NCBI GenBank assembly: GCA_021299695.1
Contig: JAJTEK010000022.1
Coordinates: 1 to 64,000, forward strand
From: Pirellula sp.
GTDB lineage: Bacteria > Planctomycetota > Planctomycetia > Pirellulales > Pirellulaceae
Length of the DNA: 64,000 nt
Reading direction: 5' to 3'
Under the pieces are notes generated by a model, which was not told where the DNA came from, ran no database searches, and saw only the letters and a list, made by a program, of their open reading frames with translations. The translations under genes were made by a program, and so were the position numbers. Positions 56,081 through 64,000 of the stretch are shown one piece after another. How positions within the stretch are numbered: position 1 is the first letter of the stretch; each line of letters begins with the position of its first letter.

Positions 56081-56832
56081 CCGACGAATCCCCCTCCGAT
56101 CAGGTGATCACCGCCGAAAAAGTCGCTGCAAAAAAGAACATGGTAGGGAGAGATACCGGCACGCATAAGCCCAGGGGGGAGGAAAGCCGATTGAGCCTCC
56201 TGATGCGCCGAATCATCTATCGTGTTTTGCGATTGATCGCAAGAATGCTGTGTGTGTTGTGGTTTCGCATTCGGGTCGAGGGCCGATACCATGTTCCCAG
56301 CCAAGGGGGAGGAATGCTCCTGTCGACCCATCAGTCGGGTCTCGACCCGATCCTGGTCGGTCTGGCCTGCAATCGCAACCTAAACTTCCTTGCAAGAAGC
56401 ACTCTTTTCAGGAATCCAGCCTTCTCTTTCTTGCTGAAAATCCTCGACTCGATTGAAATCGATCGGGAACGCGGTGGCCTTAGCGGCTTGCGGGAGATGC
56501 TCTCAAGATTGCGTTCTGGAAAGGTGGTCCTGTTGTTCCCCGAGGGGACTCGAACCCAGGATGGCTCAATTGGAGTTGTGAAACCCGGATTTTTTCCGAT
56601 CGCGAAACGGTCCGATGTCCCCTTGATCCCTGTGGCGATCGTCGGTGCGTTCGAGTGCATGCCCAAGGGCTCGAAGTGGCTTTTTCCAAAACCGATCGCC
56701 GTGGTTTTTGGCAAGCCAATCCTACCCGAAGACTACCGGAACTGGAGCGAAGAGCAAGCCGTTAGTGCTGTCGCTGTTTCCTTGGGCGAGCTCTACCAAC
56801 AGGGAAAAAACTCTATCGAAGGGGCTTACTAG
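56077..56832 (+). CDS. plsC: 1-acyl-sn-glycerol-3-phosphate acyltransferase
   Basis: Makes phosphatidate from lysophosphatidate and acyl-donor. The 251-residue protein has an N-terminal basic region, one hydrophobic segment (about 46-64), then THQSGLD (H-x4-D catalytic motif), LFPEGTR and the VPLIPVAIVG motif. Coupling to cmk (4-nt overlap) is common in bacteria. It is distinct from the acyltransferase at 36647. Confidence 0.9.
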   Translation: MTDESPSDQVITAEKVAAKKNMVGRDTGTHKPRGEESRLSLLMRRIIYRVLRLIARMLCVLWFRIRVEGRYHVPSQGGGMLLSTHQSGLDPILVGLACNRNLNFLARSTLFRNPAFSFLLKILDSIEIDRERGGLSGLREMLSRLRSGKVVLLFPEGTRTQDGSIGVVKPGFFPIAKRSDVPLIPVAIVGAFECMPKGSKWLFPKPIAVVFGKPILPEDYRNWSEEQAVSAVAVSLGELYQQGKNSIEGAY

Positions 56833-56903
56833 GTGAGGGTTCCGCTCATCGAAATCTGATACATTGAAATTCTCGTCCGAGCACTCCTCATGACCAATCC
56901 AAG

Positions 56904-59426
56904 ATGAAATCTTCTCCGATACCCACCTTCAACCGCAGCCTTCTGCTGTTCCTGCTTTGGTTCCTATGTTTCTTGCCGTCGGCCGTTGGCATCGCCCAGC
57001 AGGAGGATCTGCAATTTGCTGCCTCGAGTGGCATCGATGGCTTATCGCTCGATTCGGCCAGCCTCTCGCCTCGGAGCGTGCTCGTGGGCGATCCACTGAT
57101 TGTTATCCGTTGCAATGTTAGAAACGGCTCGAAAGAAACGCTAACGGGATTTGTCTCGGCACGCATCACTGGAAATCTAACCGACGAGGATCGCTACCGA
57201 ATCACGGTTGGACCCCAACAAATTCGAAGTTGCGAAATTACCGTACGTCCGCTCATCCCTTTGCCTGATGCTAGGTTCGAGGTTGAAGTATCCCTTTATA
57301 AGATCGTCGACGGGAAGGAAGTGCTTTCGGTCGTGGGTGATGAACCGGCCGTCCGCAACGTGACCGTTTTTCGCGGCCCGAAGCTCCCTGTCGTTGCTGC
57401 CTCTGCCCTGGGGATGGAGGCTGCTCCACCACTGGACTGGCGATGGGAAAAGACGGATCCTCTGTACACCTACGAATTGGCAATGGCAAGTCGTGTCGAC
57501 GGCGAACTGAGTAAGGAAGCGGTCGGACTCGATGGAATCCAATTTCCGATCAACCAAAACGATTGGAAGAACACCGACCTGTTGATGCTCGCCGAGCCAG
57601 CACCCTTGCGCGATGCGGCAACGGTCGGAACGCTCAAGAGCTTCCTGAATTCCGGGGGGCGCATTTGGGTCATGCTCGAGGACATCGATACCCAAGATCT
57701 CCAGCCTTTGCTCGAACCAAACCAACAACTCCGCACCGTCGACTCGGTCCAACTGACCAACTTTAGAGTCGACTCAACAGGACCATCGATTCAGGAACAA
57801 GACGCAAGGGTGGACCTGGAAGATCCTGTGATCTTCAAGCGAGTGATGCATCATGGGGGGAGCGTTGGTCACCGAATCGACGGTTGGCCAGCCTCGTTGG
57901 TCATGCCCGTCGGTCGAGGCGAACTGATCATTACGGCACTCGAAAGCAGTGCTTGGATCAAACCCCGCAAGGTACAAACCAGCGAGGATCCGTTTTTCCA
58001 ATCGGACTACGAATTACGATCCTGGGCTCGGAGCATCATCGATACGGTGCAAGCCAAGCGAGCTACGAATATCGTATCGCTCAAGGACCTCGACTATCCG
58101 CTTGAGAGAATTGGCAACCCGGTCATCTCACGCGGGATCGTCGCCGCGATACTCCTTTGCTTTTGCTCGGCCTTAGTCGGTATGAGCATCTGGCGGTTGG
58201 CGGCCAGGGATGCCAAAGCCATGGGCTGGATCGCCCCTGGATTGGCGCTGCTCGCATCGATTCCTTTGGTTTATTTGGCTTGGTCCCAAAAGCGTGAAAT
58301 CCCCGCTATGGTCTCTTTGTTTCAATGGGTTCAGCTCGAGTCCAACAGCGGTGCGATGCTCAGAGAGTCTGGGGCCGTTTACCTACCCCGGGGCACCTCG
58401 ATGGATCTCCAGAGCAAACTCCTCGGATATGCAGCTCCGGATCCCAAGATCCAAAGCGGAATCAAAACGCTTCAGACCGAGGACCTTCAAAGCTGGCGGC
58501 TGAGTAACAAAGATTGGCCTACTGGAACTTGGAGATACCAAACCGAATCCTCCCTCCCGGACCTACAAGCCGCGGCTCAAGGAGAATTCAACAAGGATGG
58601 TGTTCTGATTCGTTTGCCTACGAACCTCCCATCCAAACTACAAAACCCAATCATCGCCTATACCCCTGGTGCCCCGGTCTTAGGCGCTCCGGTGACCGAT
58701 TCTCAGATCCTTATCGACGGCTCTTTCCCCGCCGAAGGCGAGCGTTGGACTCTCGATGCGATCGTCGGGGACGAGCAACGACGCCGCAGTGCTATCTACC
58801 GCAAAGCTCTCGAATCGAACGATCGAACCCAGACCCTCTCCCGTATCGTGATGGGTTGGACCGACTTGTTCGATCAAGGCCCCCAGTGGAACTCCGATAT
58901 CCAACGCCGTGGTGTCGCTCTGGTCACCATGCCATTGATGCTCCAGCGGCCAGAGACGGGCAATCTCTTTACGGTCCCCTATCCATTCATCGATATCAAA
59001 ATTGCCCGAGACGGTAACTCCTCACCCGTGTTTCTCGAAGGCACCGGACGATGGATCAGCCAATCCTCCAATCGCGCCGAATCCAGCTTGGAATTTCGAC
59101 TTCCGGTCGAAGTCCTTCCAATCCAAGTCACCCAAATCGACTTCGATTGGGACCTGCAAGCCCCCCGCCGAAAAGTGAAACTCTCATGGCTTCGATCCCA
59201 AGACAAAGCGTTGGTTGAAATCATCGGCTTTGACGGCCCATCATTGCCATGGAAAGCCTCCAGCACAGACCCGGCCCTGCTCGAGGAATTCCAAGATGGG
59301 CTCCTGACTCTTCGTTTGGAAGTTGCCGAAGACCAGGAGTCTGAAAGCTCGATTCCTTGGCGGATCAAGCATCTTCGTCTCAATGTCCAAGGGATGACAC
59401 AGCCGAGCAACCCGCTGAAACGTTAG
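56904..59426 (+). CDS. Large membrane protein, probable GldG-like partner of the downstream ABC transporter
   Basis: An 840-residue protein: signal peptide (1-32), an Ig-like beta region, a Rossmann-like domain (about 180-310, LLMLAEPAPLRDAATVGTLKSFLNSGG), two transmembrane helices (about 410-430 and 440-458), and a C-terminal beta-rich periplasmic domain (to 840). The Rossmann-like domain with a membrane anchor resembles GldG/DUF4350-type proteins found with ABC-2 transporters. It lies 49 nt upstream of an ABC ATPase. I infer an extracytoplasmic accessory subunit, not a known enzyme. Confidence 0.7.
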   Translation: MKSSPIPTFNRSLLLFLLWFLCFLPSAVGIAQQEDLQFAASSGIDGLSLDSASLSPRSVLVGDPLIVIRCNVRNGSKETLTGFVSARITGNLTDEDRYRITVGPQQIRSCEITVRPLIPLPDARFEVEVSLYKIVDGKEVLSVVGDEPAVRNVTVFRGPKLPVVAASALGMEAAPPLDWRWEKTDPLYTYELAMASRVDGELSKEAVGLDGIQFPINQNDWKNTDLLMLAEPAPLRDAATVGTLKSFLNSGGRIWVMLEDIDTQDLQPLLEPNQQLRTVDSVQLTNFRVDSTGPSIQEQDARVDLEDPVIFKRVMHHGGSVGHRIDGWPASLVMPVGRGELIITALESSAWIKPRKVQTSEDPFFQSDYELRSWARSIIDTVQAKRATNIVSLKDLDYPLERIGNPVISRGIVAAILLCFCSALVGMSIWRLAARDAKAMGWIAPGLALLASIPLVYLAWSQKREIPAMVSLFQWVQLESNSGAMLRESGAVYLPRGTSMDLQSKLLGYAAPDPKIQSGIKTLQTEDLQSWRLSNKDWPTGTWRYQTESSLPDLQAAAQGEFNKDGVLIRLPTNLPSKLQNPIIAYTPGAPVLGAPVTDSQILIDGSFPAEGERWTLDAIVGDEQRRRSAIYRKALESNDRTQTLSRIVMGWTDLFDQGPQWNSDIQRRGVALVTMPLMLQRPETGNLFTVPYPFIDIKIARDGNSSPVFLEGTGRWISQSSNRAESSLEFRLPVEVLPIQVTQIDFDWDLQAPRRKVKLSWLRSQDKALVEIIGFDGPSLPWKASSTDPALLEEFQDGLLTLRLEVAEDQESESSIPWRIKHLRLNVQGMTQPSNPLKR

Positions 59427-59475
59427 AGCCAAAACCCTCCACTTTGAACCTCAATCACTTTACCTCTGACTTGCC

Positions 59476-60423
59476 ATGAGCGACACCGTCGTCGAAACCA
59501 CCAACCTGACCAAAAATTACGGGGATTTTACCGCCCTGAGCGACCTTTCAATCCATGTCAATCGAGGCCAGATCCTCGGATTCATCGGACCCAACGGAGC
59601 CGGTAAAACCACCACCATCAAAATCTTGGTCGGGCTCTCAAAGCCCACCTCCGGCAGCGCAACGATCGCCGGGGTCGATTGCAGTCAGAACGCGTCTAGA
59701 ATCAAACGGCTGGTCGGCTACATGCCCGACAAGTTCGGATCTTATGACAACATGCGGGTCCATGAATACCTAGACTTTTTCGGGGCGATTTTTGGGATCC
59801 CAGCTTCTCAGCGCAAGGCTCGCATCCAAGAAGTCATGGAAACGACGAGCACCACCTACATGCAAGACCGCTACGTCGAGAGCCTTAGTCACGGCATGCA
59901 ACAGCGAGTCGGAATCGCTCGAACGCTCTTGCACGATCCAGAGGTTCTGATCCTCGATGAACCTGCAAACGGTTTGGATCCCAAAGCCCGTATCGAAATG
60001 CGACAACTCCTTTTGCAACTCGCTGCACGAGGAAAAACACTGATCGTCACGAGCCATATCCTGCCGGAACTAGCCCGCATATGCAACGTCGTTGCGATTG
60101 TCACAGCGGGGAAACTCAGGGCTTTCGGCACGGTCGATGAAGTGATGAGCTCGCTCTGTCCGCAACGGAACTATGAAATCCAGTTGGCTAGCGCCTCGCA
60201 CATCAACCAAGCTGAAAAAGTGCTCGGTCAATTGCTCCTGGACTCCGAACCCCTGACCAGTAGCCCCGCGGAATTGACCCTGCGATTCCCGACAGTTCGA
60301 ACCGAGCCAGAGCTAGCCGAACTTTTAAACCAACTCGTTGCCGCCAAGTTACCCGTGACCCAATTTCGTGAACTGACCAGCGACCTCGAAGACGCATTTC
60401 TCTCTGTCGCGGGCAAGGATTAG
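59476..60423 (+). CDS. ABC transporter ATP-binding protein (ABC-2/GldA-like)
   Basis: A 315-residue ATPase: Walker A GPNGAGKTT, signature LSHGMQQRVGIARTL, Walker B VLILDEPANGLDP, and an H-loop in TSHILPEL. A C-terminal extension of about 90 residues is typical of ABC-2 exporters. Together with the permease at 60454 it should export a lipid, polysaccharide or other substrate; the substrate is unknown. Confidence 0.92.
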   Translation: MSDTVVETTNLTKNYGDFTALSDLSIHVNRGQILGFIGPNGAGKTTTIKILVGLSKPTSGSATIAGVDCSQNASRIKRLVGYMPDKFGSYDNMRVHEYLDFFGAIFGIPASQRKARIQEVMETTSTTYMQDRYVESLSHGMQQRVGIARTLLHDPEVLILDEPANGLDPKARIEMRQLLLQLAARGKTLIVTSHILPELARICNVVAIVTAGKLRAFGTVDEVMSSLCPQRNYEIQLASASHINQAEKVLGQLLLDSEPLTSSPAELTLRFPTVRTEPELAELLNQLVAAKLPVTQFRELTSDLEDAFLSVAGKD

Positions 60424-60453
60424 TCTCGGATCCCCTCTTGAAAGCTTCTCGGC

Positions 60454-62118
60454 GTGAATTCACTTTCCTTACTTAAAAACCCAATTCTCCAACGCGAGCT
60501 CATCAGTCGACTGCGGAGTCCTAAAGCCCTCATCGCGATCGCCCTGGTCGCGATCGTTTCGTGCACCCTGGTCCTGATGCGCTGGCCCCGTGAAGCGACG
60601 ATCGATCTGGTCAGCCAAGGATCGATTCAGGTCTTTCGCCCGGTAGCCTATGCAATCGCCATCGCGATCATGATGCTCACTCCGGCCTTTCCTGCGACGG
60701 CTATCGTCTCGGAACGCAGAAAAGGAACCTTGGTTCTAATGCTCAACTCCCCGACTCCACCATGGGTCATCTACATCGGGAAACTCCTTGCCAATGTGCT
60801 TTTGAGCGTGCTGTTGTTTTCTGTGAGTCTGCCTGCAATCTTCGCTTGCTATGCTATGGGTGGGATCTCCATCGCAGGGAATATCGTCCCGCTGGTCCTG
60901 ATCTTTCTCGGCATGGCCTTTCAATATTCCGCACTGGGGCTTTGGGTATCGAGTCGCTCTCAGTCGATCGACGCGAGCCTGCGTTGGACCTATGGCATCC
61001 TGCTTGGCATGGTCGTCCTCTCGATCGGTCCTACAGTCCTCGTGGGCAAACTTTCAGGTCTCCAAGCCTGGATCGCTCAAGCCTTGACCACCCTATCACC
61101 TATTCCCGCGCTGCAGCAAATCACCGGGGCCCAAGGCCAAGCGCAATCCATCGGTATTGCAACCGGATGGATCGAGTTCCTTTTCATGTGCGCAGTCTCG
61201 ACGATCGGCTTTGCCCTGGCAACCTTATACAAACTCCATCCGACCATGATGGACCGCTCGCGCAATGCAGGACAAGTCATCGAGGCGACGCAGTCGAGTT
61301 GGCTGCGACGACTCTCGTACCTAGTCGACCCGAACCGACGAAAGTCCGGCATTCCCTTCTGGCTCAATCCGGTCATGGTCAAAGAGTTCCGAACGCGCAA
61401 ATTCGGCCGCCTGCACTGGCTTCTCCGACTTATTGCCGCTGGAGCCATCGTCTCGATTCTATTGACGGTCGTGGCTGCCACCGGCACGGTCAACTGGGGC
61501 GTCGATCGAATCGCTTCATCGATGGTCATCATGCAGATCGGCTTTCTGCTGTTGCTCGGTCCTAGCTTGGGTGCCAACCTGATCGCCTCGGAGGTCGAAA
61601 GTGGTGGCTGGCAACTGATGCGAGCCTCGCCCATCTCGCCCTGGCGAATTCTTTCAGGAAAACTCCTGAGTACCTTTTTGACCCTACTATTGCTACTGAT
61701 GGCGACCCTGCCTGGATACGTGATGATGAGCTATATCCAGCCAGCCATCGGCGGACAGGTCTCCAACGTGATCATTTCATTGTTGATCGCAACGGCAATG
61801 GTCACCATTCTGAGCGCCTGCGTCAGCGCCTACTCAAAAACCAGTGCTGCAGCGACGGCGGCAAGCTATGCGGTTTTGCTCGTTCTCTTTGCAGGGACCC
61901 TGTTGATCTGGCTCGGGCGAGGGAACCCCTTTGGACCTCTGTTCGTCGAGCGAGCGCTGCTTTTGAATCCCGCAGCAACAGCTCTCGCAGAGATGAAAGC
62001 CCCCGGCTTTGAGACTTTTCAACTCATCCCTAACGGATGGTATGTAGGACTGTCGATTTGTGCGGCAGGCTTGGTGATACTTGTACTGCGAATTGCTCGA
62101 CTCACACGTCCTGATTAA
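60454..62118 (+). CDS. ABC-2 type transporter permease
   Basis: A 554-residue membrane protein with about 12 hydrophobic segments in two halves (about 20-270 and 315-548), resembling a fused pair of ABC-2 permeases. The start is GTG at 60454, 30 nt after the ATPase stop. The HEAT-repeat gene starts 8 nt after its stop, so the four genes from 56904 are one operon. Confidence 0.85.
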   Translation: MNSLSLLKNPILQRELISRLRSPKALIAIALVAIVSCTLVLMRWPREATIDLVSQGSIQVFRPVAYAIAIAIMMLTPAFPATAIVSERRKGTLVLMLNSPTPPWVIYIGKLLANVLLSVLLFSVSLPAIFACYAMGGISIAGNIVPLVLIFLGMAFQYSALGLWVSSRSQSIDASLRWTYGILLGMVVLSIGPTVLVGKLSGLQAWIAQALTTLSPIPALQQITGAQGQAQSIGIATGWIEFLFMCAVSTIGFALATLYKLHPTMMDRSRNAGQVIEATQSSWLRRLSYLVDPNRRKSGIPFWLNPVMVKEFRTRKFGRLHWLLRLIAAGAIVSILLTVVAATGTVNWGVDRIASSMVIMQIGFLLLLGPSLGANLIASEVESGGWQLMRASPISPWRILSGKLLSTFLTLLLLLMATLPGYVMMSYIQPAIGGQVSNVIISLLIATAMVTILSACVSAYSKTSAAATAASYAVLLVLFAGTLLIWLGRGNPFGPLFVERALLLNPAATALAEMKAPGFETFQLIPNGWYVGLSICAAGLVILVLRIARLTRPD

Positions 62119-62126
62119 ATACGATC

Positions 62127-63806
62127 ATGAATAGCCATCGAATCCTCCTCCCCATATTGCTCGTCTTTCTCGCAGTGGATTTTGCCCGGGCTCAACGCGT
62201 CGTGCCTCTCGAGCATCGTTGGGAGGTAGACCCCGGATTTGGCGATATATGGAACACTTCCCACGAACCTCGCGCCAAATTCCTCAACGTCAACGATCTC
62301 AATAGCGATCAGGCGAGCGTGCGTTTCGAAGCGGCCCAAAACATATGCATGAATTACGATCGTCCTGGATTTAGGAACCCCCCAAAAGCATTGACGCTTC
62401 TGCTCGAACAACTCCGTAATCAGGCAAATTCCATCCTTGCCAAAAGATCGATGATCTCGGCGGCGTGCTTGCTGGATGACGGAGCCCATGCGCAAGCCAT
62501 CTGGGATGCTGCACAAAACGATCCTCTGGCCTGTGCCATCGTCGAACCCCACCTAACCAAGTGGAAATCTCCAGTCGCCCTCGAAATCTGGCGCCAGCGA
62601 TTGAAGGATTCAAAATCATCCTCCGCTCAGATCGAAAACGCCCTCAATGGCCTTGCCGTCGTCGGACAAGAGCAAGACCGATCGCTCTGTTTGGCTTGGC
62701 TTGAATCCAATCGCTCGAGTCCCGTCACGCGATTCGTAGCTGCGAAGTCTCTCGGTGCTCTCCAACCCACCGGGCTTACGGATATGGCCAACCAAATCCT
62801 CAATTCGGAGGATCCAGACAAGCATTTGCTTGCCGCCTCTTTGCTTGCTTCACATACCGATCCGAATGCTTTGAAAATACTCGAGACAATTCTTCAAAAT
62901 GGAACATCGGTCGCTCAGCGACTCGCTGCAAACAGTATCAAAGAGCATTTCCCTCAGCAAGGACTAGCCATGGTCGTGGGTTGGACCAAGCACCCCGACG
63001 ACGTGATTCGACTCGCTGCTCTGGAGCTTCTCAAAAGCTCCCCAAGTCAAGAGCACACAAGACTCCAAGCGACCCTACTGGCCGACCCTGACCTGAAAAT
63101 TCGCAAAACCGCACGAACCCAACTCCTGGAACTCGCGGGCAAAGACTTCCGGACGCTCGTCGATGACTGCGTCACCCAAAATCTTGCCTCGGAAACTTGG
63201 CAAGGGATCGAGCAAGCAATCGTCCTGGCCGTCGAACTCCAAGATCGCTCCCGTTGCACAAAATTCATCGAACTTCTCGAACACATGCGTCCCGAAGTGA
63301 ACATGAATGCTGGCTGGGCGCTTATGGAGTTGGCCAACGAACCGACGATACTCGCCGGTTTTGTCCCCCATACCGAGAGATACACAAACGATTTGGCGGC
63401 CGAGAAAAAAATAGCCAAACAGGACTACATTCGTTTGAGCTTTCTGTTTGAGGCCTTCGGTCGCAACCGATACGAGCCCGTCTTGCCAATGCTCCGTAAA
63501 TACGTTCCGAGAGACAATTTCAAAATGGGAAATCTGACCCGAACCTCCGCAATCTGGGCGATCGGAAAGACTATGAAGCAACAGGATGACCCTGCTCTGC
63601 GAGCCCAACTTCATGAAAGAGTTCTCGATTTAGGAACCATGCTCCCAGAAAACTACTTGGTCGGTTATGCCTGCCTACTTACCCTAGGCGAATTTGGATA
63701 TCTCGATTCCAAACCGATTGTCGAACGCCATGCGCAAACTGGTCAGGATGCTCTGAGTTGTGCAGGCCGTTGGGCCAAAGAACAAATCGAAAAATCCGCC
63801 AAGTGA
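62127..63806 (+). CDS. Exported HEAT-repeat protein
   Basis: A 559-residue protein with a signal peptide (1-22) and regularly spaced helical hairpins of 30-40 residues (for example DLNSDQASVRFEAAQNICM, AAKSLGALQPTGLTDMANQIL, HPDDVIRLAALELLKS), typical of HEAT-type alpha-solenoids that bind other proteins. It ends the ABC operon and probably acts as a periplasmic scaffold. No catalytic motif was seen. Confidence 0.8.
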   Translation: MNSHRILLPILLVFLAVDFARAQRVVPLEHRWEVDPGFGDIWNTSHEPRAKFLNVNDLNSDQASVRFEAAQNICMNYDRPGFRNPPKALTLLLEQLRNQANSILAKRSMISAACLLDDGAHAQAIWDAAQNDPLACAIVEPHLTKWKSPVALEIWRQRLKDSKSSSAQIENALNGLAVVGQEQDRSLCLAWLESNRSSPVTRFVAAKSLGALQPTGLTDMANQILNSEDPDKHLLAASLLASHTDPNALKILETILQNGTSVAQRLAANSIKEHFPQQGLAMVVGWTKHPDDVIRLAALELLKSSPSQEHTRLQATLLADPDLKIRKTARTQLLELAGKDFRTLVDDCVTQNLASETWQGIEQAIVLAVELQDRSRCTKFIELLEHMRPEVNMNAGWALMELANEPTILAGFVPHTERYTNDLAAEKKIAKQDYIRLSFLFEAFGRNRYEPVLPMLRKYVPRDNFKMGNLTRTSAIWAIGKTMKQQDDPALRAQLHERVLDLGTMLPENYLVGYACLLTLGEFGYLDSKPIVERHAQTGQDALSCAGRWAKEQIEKSAK

Positions 63807-64000
63807 CCCGAGGCGGGTCTCTACGAACCCAAGAGGCTCTGATCGACGCCAGCATGTTCGAGTCTTGCAGATCGACCTAGGCATTGAGAGCGGACCCAAC
63901 GCAAAGAGGGGCCCTCTACCCAACGATGGAAACAAAAAGCAACAACCAAACTGCAAGCAAACGCGATGAGCATGCCCGCTGCCGCTTGCACGGCTCCCTG
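63807..64000. other. Terminal stretch, no gene seen
   Basis: The last 194 nt hold no convincing coding frame; a frame overlapping the end of the HEAT gene is a shadow. An ATG near 63966 could begin a gene continuing past the window. Confidence 0.4.

Noticed and set aside
63760-63969. 69-aa frame at the window end
   Set aside because: Overlaps the HEAT gene and has shadow-like composition.
1-64000. tRNA, rRNA, insertion sequence or prophage genes
   Set aside because: I saw no tRNA-like T-loop and acceptor pairing outside genes, and no transposase, integrase or phage protein.

Overview
The window looks like chromosomal DNA of a planctomycete, most likely from the Rhodopirellula/Pirellula side of the phylum. 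The clues are gene families typical of that group: two DUF1559 pseudopilin-type proteins with the [15 protein letters not shown] start, a formylglycine sulfatase, PQQ-type and NHL beta-propellers, a Gfo/Idh/MocA oxidoreductase, a Ser/Thr kinase with a membrane-anchored sensor, a small ExbB/ExbD system, and GRDQGT-type cytidylate kinase. Genes are dense, on both strands, and many have cleavable signal peptides. I saw no tRNA, rRNA, CRISPR array, transposase or phage gene.

Layout. 0-10 kb: HDAC-like deacetylase, acetylxylan-esterase-like hydrolase, tilS, M16 peptidase, Rieske protein, LysM/L,D-transpeptidase, pyrE. 10-13 kb: DUF1559 protein, then an ArsR regulator with a histidine-rich metal-binding protein behind a likely operator region, then an HTH-receiver regulator. 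13-20 kb: a kinase fused to a TAXI solute-binding domain, a PQQ propeller, an oxidoreductase and a lipase-like hydrolase. 20-27 kb: glycosyltransferase, moeA, sulfatase, NHL protein, rsmG. 26.6-32 kb: a tightly coupled operon of three HtrA-like proteins and a small membrane protein; only the first-translated HtrA keeps a full catalytic triad. 32-36.5 kb: MFS transporter, a small membrane protein and an SH3-domain gene that appears frameshifted. 36.6-41.9 kb: acyltransferase, CrtI-type desaturase/oxygenase and aldehyde dehydrogenase, resembling part of a C30 carotenoid pathway, plus a PQQ protein. 42-45.8 kb: a large MscK-like channel. 46.4-50.9 kb: TPR gene (in-frame stop), exbB, exbD and a terpene-cyclase-fold gene (frameshifted), forming one operon. 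51.6-53.2 kb: DUF1559 protein and lipoprotein ending at a clear intrinsic terminator. 53.3-55.3 kb: sppA with a frameshift and apparent deletion. 55.4-63.8 kb: cmk-plsC, then a GldG/GldA/GldF-like ABC module with a HEAT-repeat protein.

The most unusual points are the HtrA trio in which two members have lost catalytic residues (and one also carries a hydrolase domain with Asp in place of the nucleophile Ser), the kinase-TAXI fusion, a 36-37 bp palindromic repeat present four times in two pairs 41 kb apart, a 143 bp direct repeat, and four interrupted genes within about 21 kb, which are either real decay or assembly errors.
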